This document shows, one piece after another, positions 12,039-24,094 of a stretch of 64,000 bases of DNA; position 1 is the first letter of the stretch; each line of letters begins with the position of its first letter. The DNA is from Rotaria socialis (lineage: Eukaryota > Rotifera > Eurotatoria > Philodinida > Philodinidae). The stretch covers positions 124,001 through 188,000 of the forward strand of contig CAJNYU010004312.1 of the NCBI GenBank assembly GCA_905331475.1, given 5' to 3'. Under the pieces are notes generated by a model that was not told where the DNA came from, searched no databases, and was given only the letters and a program-made list of their open reading frames with translations. Position numbers and translations under genes: made by a program.

Positions 12039-15000
12039 CTACATAAGAGTCAAAACAAACATGATCAGAAAATAGCAAAATGAGGAGAATGAGATGGCAA
12101 CATTTGCTCGATTAAGAGTAAATGGATAAAAGAAATCCCCAGGTAGGCGGACATTAGGTTTTGGTAGTTGATCTCCCTCAGTAACAGGTGCATTCGATAA
12201 ATCTTGAAAAGTAACAGTCTGAGTTATTAGTAAAGGTTTCGTCAATGTTGTTGTATTTGTTATGTTCTAAAGATAGATTTGAAAACGGGAACAAATCTTC
12301 ATCAGAAAACTCTATTACTTACTATTCTTTGATAATGAAATATAACTGCACCAAGAATAGGTTGTGGATTACTAACAGAACCAATGTTAGCATAAGCTAT
12401 TTGAATATCCATTCTAGTGTAACATTCATTTCCAGATGGATCTGGTCTAGAACCTGAAAGACACACGGGCTCATTAGAAGATCCAATGTCATATACACAA
12501 TATGTAACAGGTAACCAATTGCCAGTAATATTTGATGGATCCGAATTGCCATAAGCAGCCACGTAGATATTGAAAGAAGTGAAAGATAAAAATATACTTG
12601 ACAGTTCGGCTTGATTTGGACAGAAAGAAGCAGGGCTAAGAAAGAAAAAATGCATGAAACCAATATTTAATAATAAAGTAAAATTCAATATAAGCAAAAA
12701 CTGGATTTATTCATTTCTAGAATGCTGTATTAGTTGATTTGTTTTACAAAATTACTTAAAAAGACAGATGAATTGAAATAATTATGAACAGTTGTCATTC
12801 TTTTCTATCAAGTTTTCAGAGGCCTAAAAACATATATTCAGCTGGCTTTCATAGTTTGGTCACCTACTAATATCTTTTTTGAGAATAGAACTCTATTTTT
12901 GTACTATTTACATATATAATGAGTACATGAAATAATTTTTGACTCCCTAATAACATGACTAGGATATTTTAAACATTTTGATTCAGAACTTTATTCTCTT
13001 TTCCAATTTATGTCTGATATTTGTGTGCAACTTAGAAATTAGGAATGATGAACAAATTTATTTAAGCTCTTGAAATAAACTTTCCATTGAGATCAACAAT
13101 GCGATTGTATTTTGTGAGACATTGACACCGAAATGCTATTCAACGATTTGTCTTACTTAAAACGACGCGTTTCTTTGATGTGGCATGTCGTTTTCTAACA
13201 GAAATTCTTTGTATAACATAAAGATCAATATGATCCTGGGATGGAAATCACGAATATTTCACTGGAATTTTTATCATAGCTCTCATCATTGAGAAATCTC
13301 TCAGCGATCTCCTGTATAGAAACAGTTTTTCTCTCTATGGGTATATGATGTACAATTAAGTCTACCTCTATCCAATATATTTTATTAAGCACGAAATCTA
13401 ATATTAGAGTCTCTAAAGAATTGTCAAGATAGATTAAGAACATGCTTGAAATACAAATTCTAATCAAATGTTTCGTACTTGTTGTGTTGAACCATCTGAA
13501 CCGATGAAAAACAATTAAGTGAAATCGTTGCTACAACTTTTTGAAACGCATACGAAGATTGAAAGTCAAGTTATTTTATTTGAATCATTTTTTCGTACCT
13601 TGAAATTTTTCTAATTCGATTCTAGTAACCATTCTAGTGTACAATAATATCAAAGTGACATAGCGAAACAAATGTTTAGAAGCAAAACATATGATAGTAA
13701 TAATGTATGCAAATGAGTTAGTGTATTTGTGGTATCTGACGTATACTAAGAGATTTAGCTAAATAGTTCTGAAAATGATTCTATTACTTAAGATTCAGAT
13801 TCTATACAAGTAAAAATCGATGTTAGAACAAAATAATTTGAATTTTACCGATCTTTTAGTTTCAATACAATCAGCTTTGAAAAATATTTAACAAACAGAT
13901 GTAACAAATAGATCACTTGGTAGTCTAACACATTTTAAAAACATTTATTGCATAGATTAGAAGTTTTTCGATTTGAAAGGTTATGTGGAACTTTAACTCT
14001 TTCGAATATAATAAATAATTGACTAATGTGAAATTTTCTCAAAACAACTTTACAAATTACGTTCAGTAGAGCATATGCAGAGGACTGAACAAGAAAATTT
14101 ACTTCTTTACTTTCTAAAAACAAGAAATAATTTTCAACTAAGAGACGAAGAAAATCATCAAACATTTTGGTCCAAAACGATATGTTGACGAAAACAAGCA
14201 TCTAATTTATGTAGAATGAGACATTTAGCTGCTTTTCGACGTCTTTCTCTCATTATCAATTTTTCTGAAGATAATTTACTTTTTATTTAAAGGACAAACA
14301 CTTTTGTTCCCATTTTCGCTTATTCTTATTATAAAAGAATTCAATTCCTGCAATGAATAATCATAATAGATAAAGTAGTTTATCGAACAATTGTGACAAT
14401 AAATTTTTAAGATAATTTTTGAAATAAATTATAGATATATCAAATACTGTAGTCTATTTGCATCATGAGATATTAGTATAATCTATAGTATAGCCAAATT
14501 TTCAGTTGTCACCCTTGACATTTTTCAAATTTTTGATTTTCATACAGCATTCCAATATCAAAACTTAAAATCCTAACTAAAGAAAAATTGTAAATTGAAT
14601 ATTATACCTGAATTCACATGTCGATTGAATATTTTCACCAAAACGTATAGGTATGCGAGGTGTACCACTACAGTCTCCAATGATTGATGGTTGCAACACA
14701 GAAAAAGTAAATGTACTATAGAAAACAAAAAAAGACTGTTTGTTTTTACTTCTCACAAAATTTCTTAATTAATTTCTTACGAGATAGAAATTCCATTTGA
14801 AGTACCAGCTATAATAGGAGCTCGTGTCGAATAGCCTGGATTTCCACTACGTGATGCTGAAGTTAAACTTGGCGATCCAGTCTAGTATAAAATAATTTTC
14901 AAAAGTCTTATGTCAAATTAATGTTCTGTTTTACTTACTCGAACAAATCGAACATTAAACGTTTGTTTTACTGGACTACTATTTGCTTGGTTGACACTCA

Positions 15001-17566
15001 ATAGAACAGTACAATTCTGTATACCTGTTGGATTTGTATAGAAAATTGTGACCGTTAACTAAAATATAATTGAAAAAAAATAATTTAGCATGAACAAATA
15101 AGTTTTCTTTTAGTTATTTTACAATTTGAAGAGCATTTGAGCATGTGAGATTAGACCAGCTTGCAGCACTACCACCAGATACGGTGCAAATAATACTAGT
15201 TAGATTATCTAAATCAAATAGCTACAAGTATACATCGAGATAAGAAATAGAGACGAAGTACTGGCGAGAGTTGATGGATTCTATATAATAATAAGAAACA
15301 TATCAAAGAAAACAATGAATACAGATTATTTATTGATTATGTTACCGTAACGAGACTAAATGAATTAATATATTTGTCTCCATTGAGTGCATTAAGACAT
15401 GTTTGATTATTTAGTGGCTGGTTGCAGGTTGAAGTGAAATCATTCATATAAGCTAAAGAAAAATGACTCAATATTCAGTAGACGCCTACAACTATTTATA
15501 TAGGGCATACATACTTATCGGCTGTAATCCCGAGCATAGTTCACTGTTAAAAAGTTTTATTGGAAGAGAAAAGTAGGTCGCTGTATTAGTGGTCGGAATG
15601 TATCTGAATACGGAAGTACCCACCTAGAATATTCTTAGCTGTATTAAATTACATTTTAACATTTGAAAAAAAAGTTGTCAATGTTAGCCAAAGACGAGCT
15701 ACTGCTGAGTGCTATTTATAGCATGAGATAAATTTATAGAATTTTGTCTCTATAAACAATTTGAACTTGAATTTCATCAATTGATATGTACAAAAACAAA
15801 CTTTTCATCTGTATGATTCGGACATGCAGTTCCGTGAAAATTTAATCATTGAAATAAATCATTCTTTTGTCTTCCCAATAAAATTAATTGCATACTATTT
15901 ACTTGGCTATGAATAATTTTTCTAGAAGAAAAAAACCGGCAATCGAGTCTAATGAGTGACTACCGCTGGCTCTACAGAAAATTAGTAAAAATTCGGCTTG
16001 AAATAGATTCCTTCTTTCAAGTTACTAGCATCGAATTCTTCATTCATCTGAGCTCCGTTTTAGGAAGTCTAGTAACTAACAATACTTTCGTGTAAAAAGG
16101 ACTGCTGTTCAATATATTAAACATATTTTACTTGATAATCAGTCAGTTCAGTTGGTGTTCCCAGTGGTGATGTAACACTAGTATCGATATTGATGGATCG
16201 TGGAGCAATAAATGAATCTAATTTTTGATTTATTTGTCGATAATATGCATTATCTGAATCGATATCTAATTAAATAAATTTAGAATAAATAAATTTAGAA
16301 AAAAAAGAATAACAGTAATGAACTTTGTTGATCATAAATGCAGAGAAGGTCATCCTGCTTTTCAATTAGATTTGGTGAATTAGATTTAAATATTGGTACA
16401 TTTCCATAACATTTAGATTGTGCAGAAGATTTTGATGGTATTGAACTAAATAAATAGTATTGAAATAATGATACAACTTGTATTATTTATTTGTTGCGGA
16501 AATATCATAGAATAACACGCTGTCTGTGAAGAAAAGTCTATCTTACATGCAGAAAAACCATAGATCTCAACATCCTTATACTATTTTTCTTTAAATAGAA
16601 GAATGCAAATAAAAGCAATAATTCAATGGAAAACATTCTAAAAATGTTTAAACTTTTTCACTGAGTCTGTTATTTTTTAGTTATTAAACATTTATCTGCA
16701 AATTAGTAAGTTTTAATACTTAGATACGTCTCTAACGACACTTTGTCTCCCATCAATGGTCCAACAACATGACGACTTTGTTGTGACACACGCCTACCAT
16801 GTGTATAAGCAGTTCAAGTTATAGAGTATAAGAATTCTATGTCATATCGATCTTCTATACAGAGATACAGCTAGCAGTGACGTAAGAGAAAAAACTATCG
16901 TAGACTAAGTATCTGTAGCGTCTCATTATTATATCTGATTTAGTTCATTATTTTATTTATAAAAGAGAAAATAAAAGAACAATGAAAAAAATAGATCGAG
17001 TAAAATAATAAATTTGTAATTTTCAATAACAGCTAGATTTTCTTTCACATTTTCATCTCATAAGACTCGTGCTAGTTACTTTCATTTGAAATATTAGTTT
17101 CATTTTCTAACTGAAGTTCTTTTCAACTATCGATTCCAAATATATGATTATCAGTTTGTATCCTTCATATGTATTTACTTGAAAAATCGAGAGTACTCTA
17201 TTATCATGAAATAGTCTACTCTTTGAATTTAATGATTACTGTAACATTTTTAATTCTCAGCATGGTTTAGACTTCACATTGAACTTACTTGATATTTTCA
17301 CGAGGTTCTAAAACAAGACAATTAAGTGCTTTTATTTCTTGTTCTGAACAATCAGAATCACAACAACATGATGCATCACATAAATCGTTATTTTCATTAC
17401 ATGTACAATTTCCAATAGCTAAAACATAGAGAGCAAAACAACTTATGTAAAATAGCAAAAGTATAAATGACTATGATCTACCAGTATTATTTGGATTAGC
17501 AGCTACATTTTGACATCGAACAACTTGAGAAAATAATAAAATCAAGAAAGTAATAAGTATCGACAT
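12039..17566 (-). CDS. Tectonic family ciliary transition-zone protein
   Basis: Twelve exons join in phase (1656 nt, 551 residues): 17482-17566, 17289-17418, 16324-16445, 16132-16265, 15515-15623, 15346-15452, 15123-15221, 14939-15058, 14781-14881, 14608-14715, 12323-12635 and 12039-12266. Residues 1-19 are a signal peptide (MSILITFLILLFSQVVRCQN). The family hallmark Cys cluster follows (NCTCNENNDLCDASCCCDSD). Later Tectonic landmarks are KCYGNVPIF, LGTPTELTDYQVG, ASRSGNPGYSTRAP and FGENIQSTCEF. A C-terminal hydrophobic helix of about 22 residues ends at the last codon, so this is a membrane-anchored form. In animals Tectonics belong to the MKS/B9 complex at the base of the cilium, where they gate membrane-protein entry. 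Intron 10 is unusually long (about 1.97 kb). The gene lies directly downstream of an IFT20 locus. Which of TCTN1-3 it corresponds to cannot be settled by eye. Confidence 0.93.
12636..14607 (-). other. Long intron 10 of the Tectonic gene
   Basis: This stretch of about 1.97 kb separates the two halves of the extracellular region of Tectonic. Most other introns here are under 100 bp. I found no convincing coding frame, nested gene or inverted repeat in it. Confidence 0.5.
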
Positions 17567-17729
17567 CTAAAATAAAATTTTACCATAGGCAATATATATA
17601 TATATAAATAAGAAGCCTATTTAATGCATCAAAAGAAAAACGAATATTTGACTTAGACTCTAAAATTAAAATAAAAGTATAGAGATGACGACAAAAACAA
17701 GAGAAGACATGCATACACTTTTAATGAGA

Positions 17730-19068
17730 GTTGTTCCAGTTTTTCACTTTGTTCTCGTTCAGTTTTTTTGCAATGATTCATATTCCACTCGAAGCCTATT
17801 TAATAGAAAAAATTTCGACTAATTCTAAACACAAATATCTCTGCATACCGATCAAATTCAACCATTTTTTTCTTTATATTAGTGATTGCAATTGTTGTTT
17901 TTCGCATTCTCAATATTTAGATGCTGATTTTAACATATTCTTGACTCCGATCGCCTGAAATTTAAAAGATACAATAGTTTTAGAATGAATCAAGAATATT
18001 GATGATGACTTTTCTTAAACGTCGAGAAGATGCTTATATCAATATGATCGATTAGTTAAAACACAAAATATTGTTGTCGAAAAACTAAATATTAACTGCA
18101 GAACAAGCTAGTATTTATGTTCTAGAAGTTGAAATCTTAAAAAGATGAAACATGGAAAAAATCGCTGTATATATTGTCTATCGTGAATAGAAGAAAGACT
18201 GTTTTTTGGATTTAATTCGGTGATATCAATAATTTTCTAATTGAATTTGTTTTAATTTTTAATTTTTTTCTCATTCAAATCTATTTATGCCTTTATTAAT
18301 CTCATACACGTAGGTTTTCACAAACCACCGATTGAATTCTTACAATACATCAATCTAGCATGAACACAAAAGAGAACAAGATTTCATAAAATCTCTTTTT
18401 CTAAAACTCATTGATAAGTAAAAAATTTAGTAGATTCCGATGAAAATTCAAACGTGTATAGATACAAATTGTTAACCGATACTCTACCGGACTACATAGT
18501 TATTGCTCATTGCTATCCAATAATCACCAAGTGGATTATATAAATTGTTTAATATTTTTTTCGAATATGTATAAATAGCTGAACGTAAAAAGAATCATAA
18601 GCAATCACTATAAAACATCTAGCCAAGAAAAACAGATACATTCAGTTATGACGTATTGTCCTAGACCTACTGCTAATCTTATTTGGTAAACTCTTGGAGA
18701 CGAGTAATTGCCTACTTAGTAGCGTATTATGTAACAAAAAAAAATAATAGGATTGTTAGAATTGACTAAAATGGGATTTGGTGCTCTAATGTAAACTTAC
18801 TTTAAGCCTTGCTGTTTCTACTTGTTTTGAGTACAACTCGGTTTTTTCAATTAATATTTCGACAATTTTTTTGGACTCGAGCACATCTTAGTAAATCATT
18901 TGTAGAAGTGTTTCAAATGACAACAAAAAAAGAAGGCATACTGCCAATAAAATCTTTGCATTCATCACGTAATTCAGCCGAATCAGCTACTCTTTCTGAA
19001 TCGATCAAACGAATTTTATTTTCATCATCAATATATAAACTAAAGCTAGACAATGCTTCTTCAACCAT
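17730..19068 (-). pseudogene. IFT20: IFT20 locus with disrupted 3' exons
   Basis: Exons 1 (18942-19068) and 2 (18801-18886) are intact, join in phase and match IFT20. The start is MVEEALSSFSLYIDDENK, then ELRDECKDFIGNVLES, then KIVEILIEKTELYSKQ. The exon-3 homologue (17849-17954) starts correctly with AIGVKNMLKSASK. It then has TGA where IFT20 has a coding residue, and TAA about 12 codons later. It also needs one extra A in an A7 run (about 17868-17874) to keep frame. The exon-4 homologue (about 17730-17795) begins with RVEYESLQK and has one A too many in an A7 run. The family is about 130 residues and mostly coiled coil. It is an IFT-B subunit that moves cargo from Golgi to cilium. I read this as a degraded copy; another functional copy would be expected elsewhere. 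Homopolymer errors could explain the frameshifts but not the two stops. Confidence 0.75.
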
Positions 19069-20067
19069 TCTATTACTTATAATAATTAATCCATCGCGAT
19101 TTTCTTCTATATTAAATTAATATCCAAAACGTGCCATGAAGAACTTCTAAATATTAGTTGTTACTTAGCAACACGCATGCATAGTTATGGTTTTTTTTCA
19201 AATAGCTATAATCAATCATAAGTTTCTTTTATGAAAAGAAAAACAAACTTTATCATTGTTTCGAATAATAACTATACTATATATTTTTGACTGACATAGA
19301 TGGCGCTACTCGAAAGCTTTCAAATTAGGTTCCATCCTTTTCGTCTATCCTGAAGTCAACAATGAGACATTCTGCTCGTCTTAACTGAACATGACATAAA
19401 AATAGATGTATGTTCTTTTATATTCAAGATTAGTTTCAAGAGTATCTGTGTCTAATTTCTTGCCGGCCAGTATTTTATCATCTTCTTTCATTCAAAATCT
19501 CTTCAAATTACAGTACTGAAAACGAATCGTCGTCGAACAGCTATTGAAAATAAAGTCACCCGCCACCATTGATCAAACCCTTGTATCATGTCTTTACCTA
19601 AAGCTTTGTGAAATGGCGAGCTTTACTTTCTATAGACTACGAATAAAGTTTATTGGAGTTATCTGTACCGATGGCAAGATTATTATTTGTTGTATGACGT
19701 TACTAGCTTATTATCACAAACACAACATTAATAATAAGATTTATTTATTTTGTGACCAAAAAAGAATGACGTATTACGATTCAGATTTTTAAAAGATTTT
19801 TGCAATATCATTTTAGTATGCATCACAACAATGTCTTATATTTGATAACAATGGCTTAGTTCCGAAAATAGAAAATATTCATTAGTAAAGAATTTAATAG
19901 ATTAATGAATCTAAGATTTGTATGAAGAATGACTTTTTATGGTAAATATACATCTATATTTTATTTCTGCTGTAAAAGTAGATGATTATACATTTAATAT
20001 TCGTCAATAATAAATTTTACAATTCGATATTAAAAATTAGACAATTGATTTTCTAAGAATAGTAATT
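19069..20067. other. Upstream region of IFT20 locus and 3' flank of SLC5 gene
   Basis: About 1 kb with no supported gene. It should contain the IFT20 promoter. A GATGGCGC core at about 19301-19308, preceded by ACATA, resembles YY1-type ATGGCG sites and occurs again, inverted, near 40236-40248. This is suggestive only. Confidence 0.4.
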
Positions 20068-23000
20068 TCATAATCGATCACTAGGAGATTTTTCGTCGGC
20101 TAGTATAGTTGCTGAATTTTCGTAAACTTCAACTCCAATTTTTGATGCTGCCGGAGCTGGTGAAACAGCATTCGAACGAGACTTATGTTTCATTTTTGTA
20201 TGTTTATCTAATTGAACAGGTGAAGCAGCCTTCGATGAAACCGAGTGTTTTGCATCTTTATCATATGTTTCGTGTGCTGGCATTTCAATGTCATCATCCA
20301 ACACCTATAAAAAGAAAGGCAACAAAAAAGTTGTATTTCGATTTCACATGAGAGAAAAAGAACCGCTCAATACAAACATTTTTCTCTTCGAATTGATTTT
20401 CATAATCAACCCCACATCGAAAATAATCGCGAATACGTTTCGGTAAACAGCAACAGCAAATATTATCTACTCGTATAAGTAGTTTTGGATTGGTTTCGTG
20501 AGATTTGAGCGGATGTGTTAAATACGACACGATAAGACCCACAATAAGAGCAGTAGCAACAGCAATTGGTGTATACCACATATAACTAACAGAATATAAA
20601 TCAATTAATGGATCACGTCTAAACAAAATAAACAGTTTAATCAAATTTTATAGTAATGATATCAAATATTACTTAATAGTTGCAGGAGTTACTGTTGTTG
20701 AATTAAATGGAAAACTACAATTGTTTGTATATAAAGGTAAACGTACATCTTTCATTTGACTTCGTGTTACTTGTGCGCCCAAGAAAATCCACAATTGTAA
20801 AAATAGACTTGCTAAAAACCCATAAAAGCCTCCGTGACGATTAGCTTGTGGAAAAAAGAAACCAAGAAAGAACACGCCCATGATAGGTCCTGATAAAACA
20901 CCGAATAAAGATAATGCAGCATTAAGAATTGAACCAAGATAGCTAACAACATAGGTTAATAGTATAACAACAGCACCTAATACAACAGAAAAGATCTTTG
21001 ATATGAAACCTTGTCGTTGATCAGTCAATTTCTTGCCCATTAAACCTTTATAAACATCTTCAATAATAACAGCCGCAAGACTATTTAAACCAGATGATAT
21101 TGTTGATAATGAACCAGAAAAAATGCAAGCTAAAAACACTCCTGGTAAACCTGGCTTATCACTAAGTACTTGCATAACAAAAAACGGAAATATTTGATCA
21201 ACATCAGAAACTTGCTTTGTGGTCAATGGATCACAATCAGCAAAGTATGCAAAGAGAATAATGCCAATAAAAGTTGATAGAATAATAACAATGGCAGCAC
21301 CAACTGCATTTATAAACAATGCTTGTTTAGCTCCACGTGTAGTACGAACACACATATAACGTTGAACTTGTGTCTGATTAAAACCATATGTTGATAAAGA
21401 ATTCATACTACCACCGATAAGCAATGACCATATTGTATGACGAGTTCGTGGATCAGGACTTATACTTGAAACACAAAATAGAGCTTCGAATTGTCGAAAT
21501 AAAATCTATCTTTCAAAAAAAAGTACCTATTGAACTCAATTCTACCACCTTTCCATGCCTTGGAAAATGTTGGCCCAAAACCACCAAGTACTATTAAACC
21601 TGAAAGAAAAGAAAATCAAAACATATTTTTCCTATTTATTTCTTGATATATTATTTTAGAACCTTGTATAATCGCAGCTAAAAGACCAACTAGAATGACC
21701 AATGCTTGTAAAACATCTGTCCAAATAACTGCTTTCATGCCACCCTAAATATAAGGAAAAGAAGATGTTGTCTTTTTATCAACTTGTCTCCAATAGATTA
21801 AACTTATGAGAGCGTCACCGCTCATGGATTAGAATAAAATATGTTATTGTACTATTGAAACAATCATTTTCCGAGAAAATTGTTTTATCTAATGGGTCCA
21901 ACTAACGAAATGATGTTTGAAAAAGATTTTTGATCAGAAATGATCATTTCTATTCCAATTAATGATCGACAAAATTTGAAGACAGCATTCTGAATAGTAC
22001 CAAATATGCTTCACTGCTTCCAATCAATATTGTTGGTTACTATTTAAATTTGATTTGGAAAGTTATATGAAATCTTTCGAAATGTAAAACAACTTTACCA
22101 AGTGTCTTGAACTAGCTTAATATTTAACATAGCTTTTTGAACACTCGAAATTCAAATTTTCTCGTGAGTATTGTAAATATACTGCAAGAATGATGCAGAA
22201 CATTCTAGAATGAGTGTTAAAAATCGGCATTCTTGGAGAATGAAAATTGCGAATTAAATCAGTTTCTATTAAAACGACTGTTTTCAGAATTGCTCGCGTT
22301 AAAAATAGAGACAAGATTTTTTTACAAGTCTACTTATTACATACCACCGATGAATAGAAAGTGCAAATGACACCAATCGAAACAACGGATAGCCAAATGT
22401 TCAAACCAGTAGCTGTATGAAACCGATTAGCAATATTATTTTCAAAATTAAAAACAAATTGGCTTACTTGCACTAAGTGCTAATGCAGGAGCATACAAAA
22501 CAATTGCCATATAAATCAACTATATATATGTATATATATATAAGGGAAATAAAAAATAGCTTTTATTATCAAACACTTCTTTACCATGAAACATGAAAAA
22601 GCAATCGATGCACACATGCGTACTCGGCGATCAAAACGTTTTTCCAAATACTAAATTCGATATTATAGTAATCAATCTAAGAAATGGTAAATATGAGCAT
22701 ACTTCATATGCACTTGTATAATTCATTTCACGAAATTTTGGCATGAAAACTAATGCTGTTATTGTTGAAGCGATCGTCCATGAAATAGCTAAAAAGTAAT
22801 CATTATTTTTATTTCTCTTCGTCCTTGTAGGAATTTATATAAGTATGTTTCAATTACATATTATTGTTTAGTCTATTACACTCATGAATAATCTAAGGAT
22901 ATTTATAACAAATTCTTAAAATACCTGATTACAGACTAGATTGGACAGTACTGGCTATGTTTCTATCGTTTGATTCTCGCAGTATTTATATAAATATAAA

Positions 23001-24094
23001 GTATCGTACAACTAATTCTGATTTAACACGTAATTTAGAATCAAGACAAAGCCACGTAACAGTCTGTTCATATTTTATACATATATCTAATTCAACATCG
23101 AATGTATGATTTTTTTAATGAGATAAATATATTTTTAGAAAATTCAATATCTTAAGAACAAAGTATTGCTTTTCGATGCATGCTAGAGTATATTAGTCGG
23201 TGTGCTTGTTTATTAACAGAACTTCCGATTGAAATTTGTCATCGTTTTTATTTTTCTGAAACAAAATGTATTGAAAGTTTGATAAACAAAGCTGCAATAT
23301 AAAACGAATTTAGTTCTACTTAAGAGTAAAATATAGCGTCAACAAAAACACATTCATTTGTAAGGATTTAGCGTGTGGGAGACCATTTTTGGTTTCAGAT
23401 AGACCTATTTGATTGTGAAGGATACTAAATATAGCTAATAACATATAATTGAGTATGACCTTATCATAGGTACAAATATATCGAATCAAATAAAATAAAA
23501 ACTAGGAATGGCCTTTAAGAAAGAACAGTTTCAAGCTAATCTTTAGTACAACAAACACTCCATATCACATATGAAAACATATCTAAGACGGTACTACTGG
23601 TAGATATTTTTTCTTTTCACCTTCAAGAAGATAAGAGATCTGTTCTAATATATCTTTATCGTACGACTCATTCATTGTTGAAAAACAAAATAATAAATTA
23701 TATTCGTTATGCTTTTTTACCTTGGTAGCAATACATAGTACCAAATAGATAAACTTCACTGGGTGTTCCTAACAGTGTGATAGCTGATAGAAACGAGACC
23801 ATAATGCTAAGAGCTGTTGGAATAACCTAAATATAAAAAAGCAATCAGAACAAAACGATTCAATTTGCTTGAACACCTACTCCCATCCCGCCATCAGCTA
23901 CAATGGAAAAAATAGCATTGTTATCATTAGTTCAAAAAGTAAAAGAACTATTTAAAATAATTACCTAGAAGAAATTCCTTTGCTGAACTTTTCTTCGATT
24001 TAACAAATCCAAATATAGCACCGATAACAGCCGATGCTAGCAGAAGTACGACAAGAATAACGTAATCAACAGCACTCAATTTAGGGCTCGCCAT
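20068..24094 (-). CDS. SLC5-family sodium-coupled solute transporter (monocarboxylate/multivitamin branch)
   Basis: Twelve exons join in phase (1950 nt, 649 residues): 23965-24094, 23881-23897, 23721-23826, 22703-22788, 22585-22650, 22468-22519, 22345-22412, 21663-21744, 21527-21599, 20673-21464, 20378-20618 and 20068-20304. The protein starts MASPKLSAVDYVILVVLLLA, the first membrane helix. Family landmarks include AITLLGTPSEVYLFGTMY, WTDVLQALVILVG, STYGFNQTQVQRYMCVRTTR, GVFLACIFSGSLSTISSG LNSLAAV and the RDPLIDLYSVSYMWYTPI segment before the last helix. About 13 helices are expected. It would carry Na+ with short monocarboxylates, iodide or vitamins across the plasma membrane, as in SLC5A5/6/8/12. 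The substrate cannot be told from sequence. A CCCC cluster (about residue 541) follows the last helix and could be palmitoylated. The tail is hydrophilic. Exon 2 is only 17 nt. Confidence 0.92.
23881..23897 (-). other. 17-nt microexon of the SLC5 transporter gene
   Basis: Between AG and GT sites these 17 bases encode the residues A-D-G-G-M-G that bridge KEFLL and VIPTALS, exactly where SLC5 proteins have a short loop (ADRSM or similar). Skipping it would leave 130+106 nt joined out of frame, so it is required for the protein. Confidence 0.8.

Noticed and set aside
15222-15345. An additional small exon in the Tectonic gene (an open stretch at about 15236-15286 on the minus strand)
   Set aside because: The flanking exons join directly in phase 0, and inclusion would shift the frame of the following exon.
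18660-18720. A possible third IFT20 exon after an AAGTAG acceptor (reads A-I-T-R then a stop within ten codons)
   Set aside because: Only the first two residues match the family. The true exon-3 homologue is clearly at 17849-17954.
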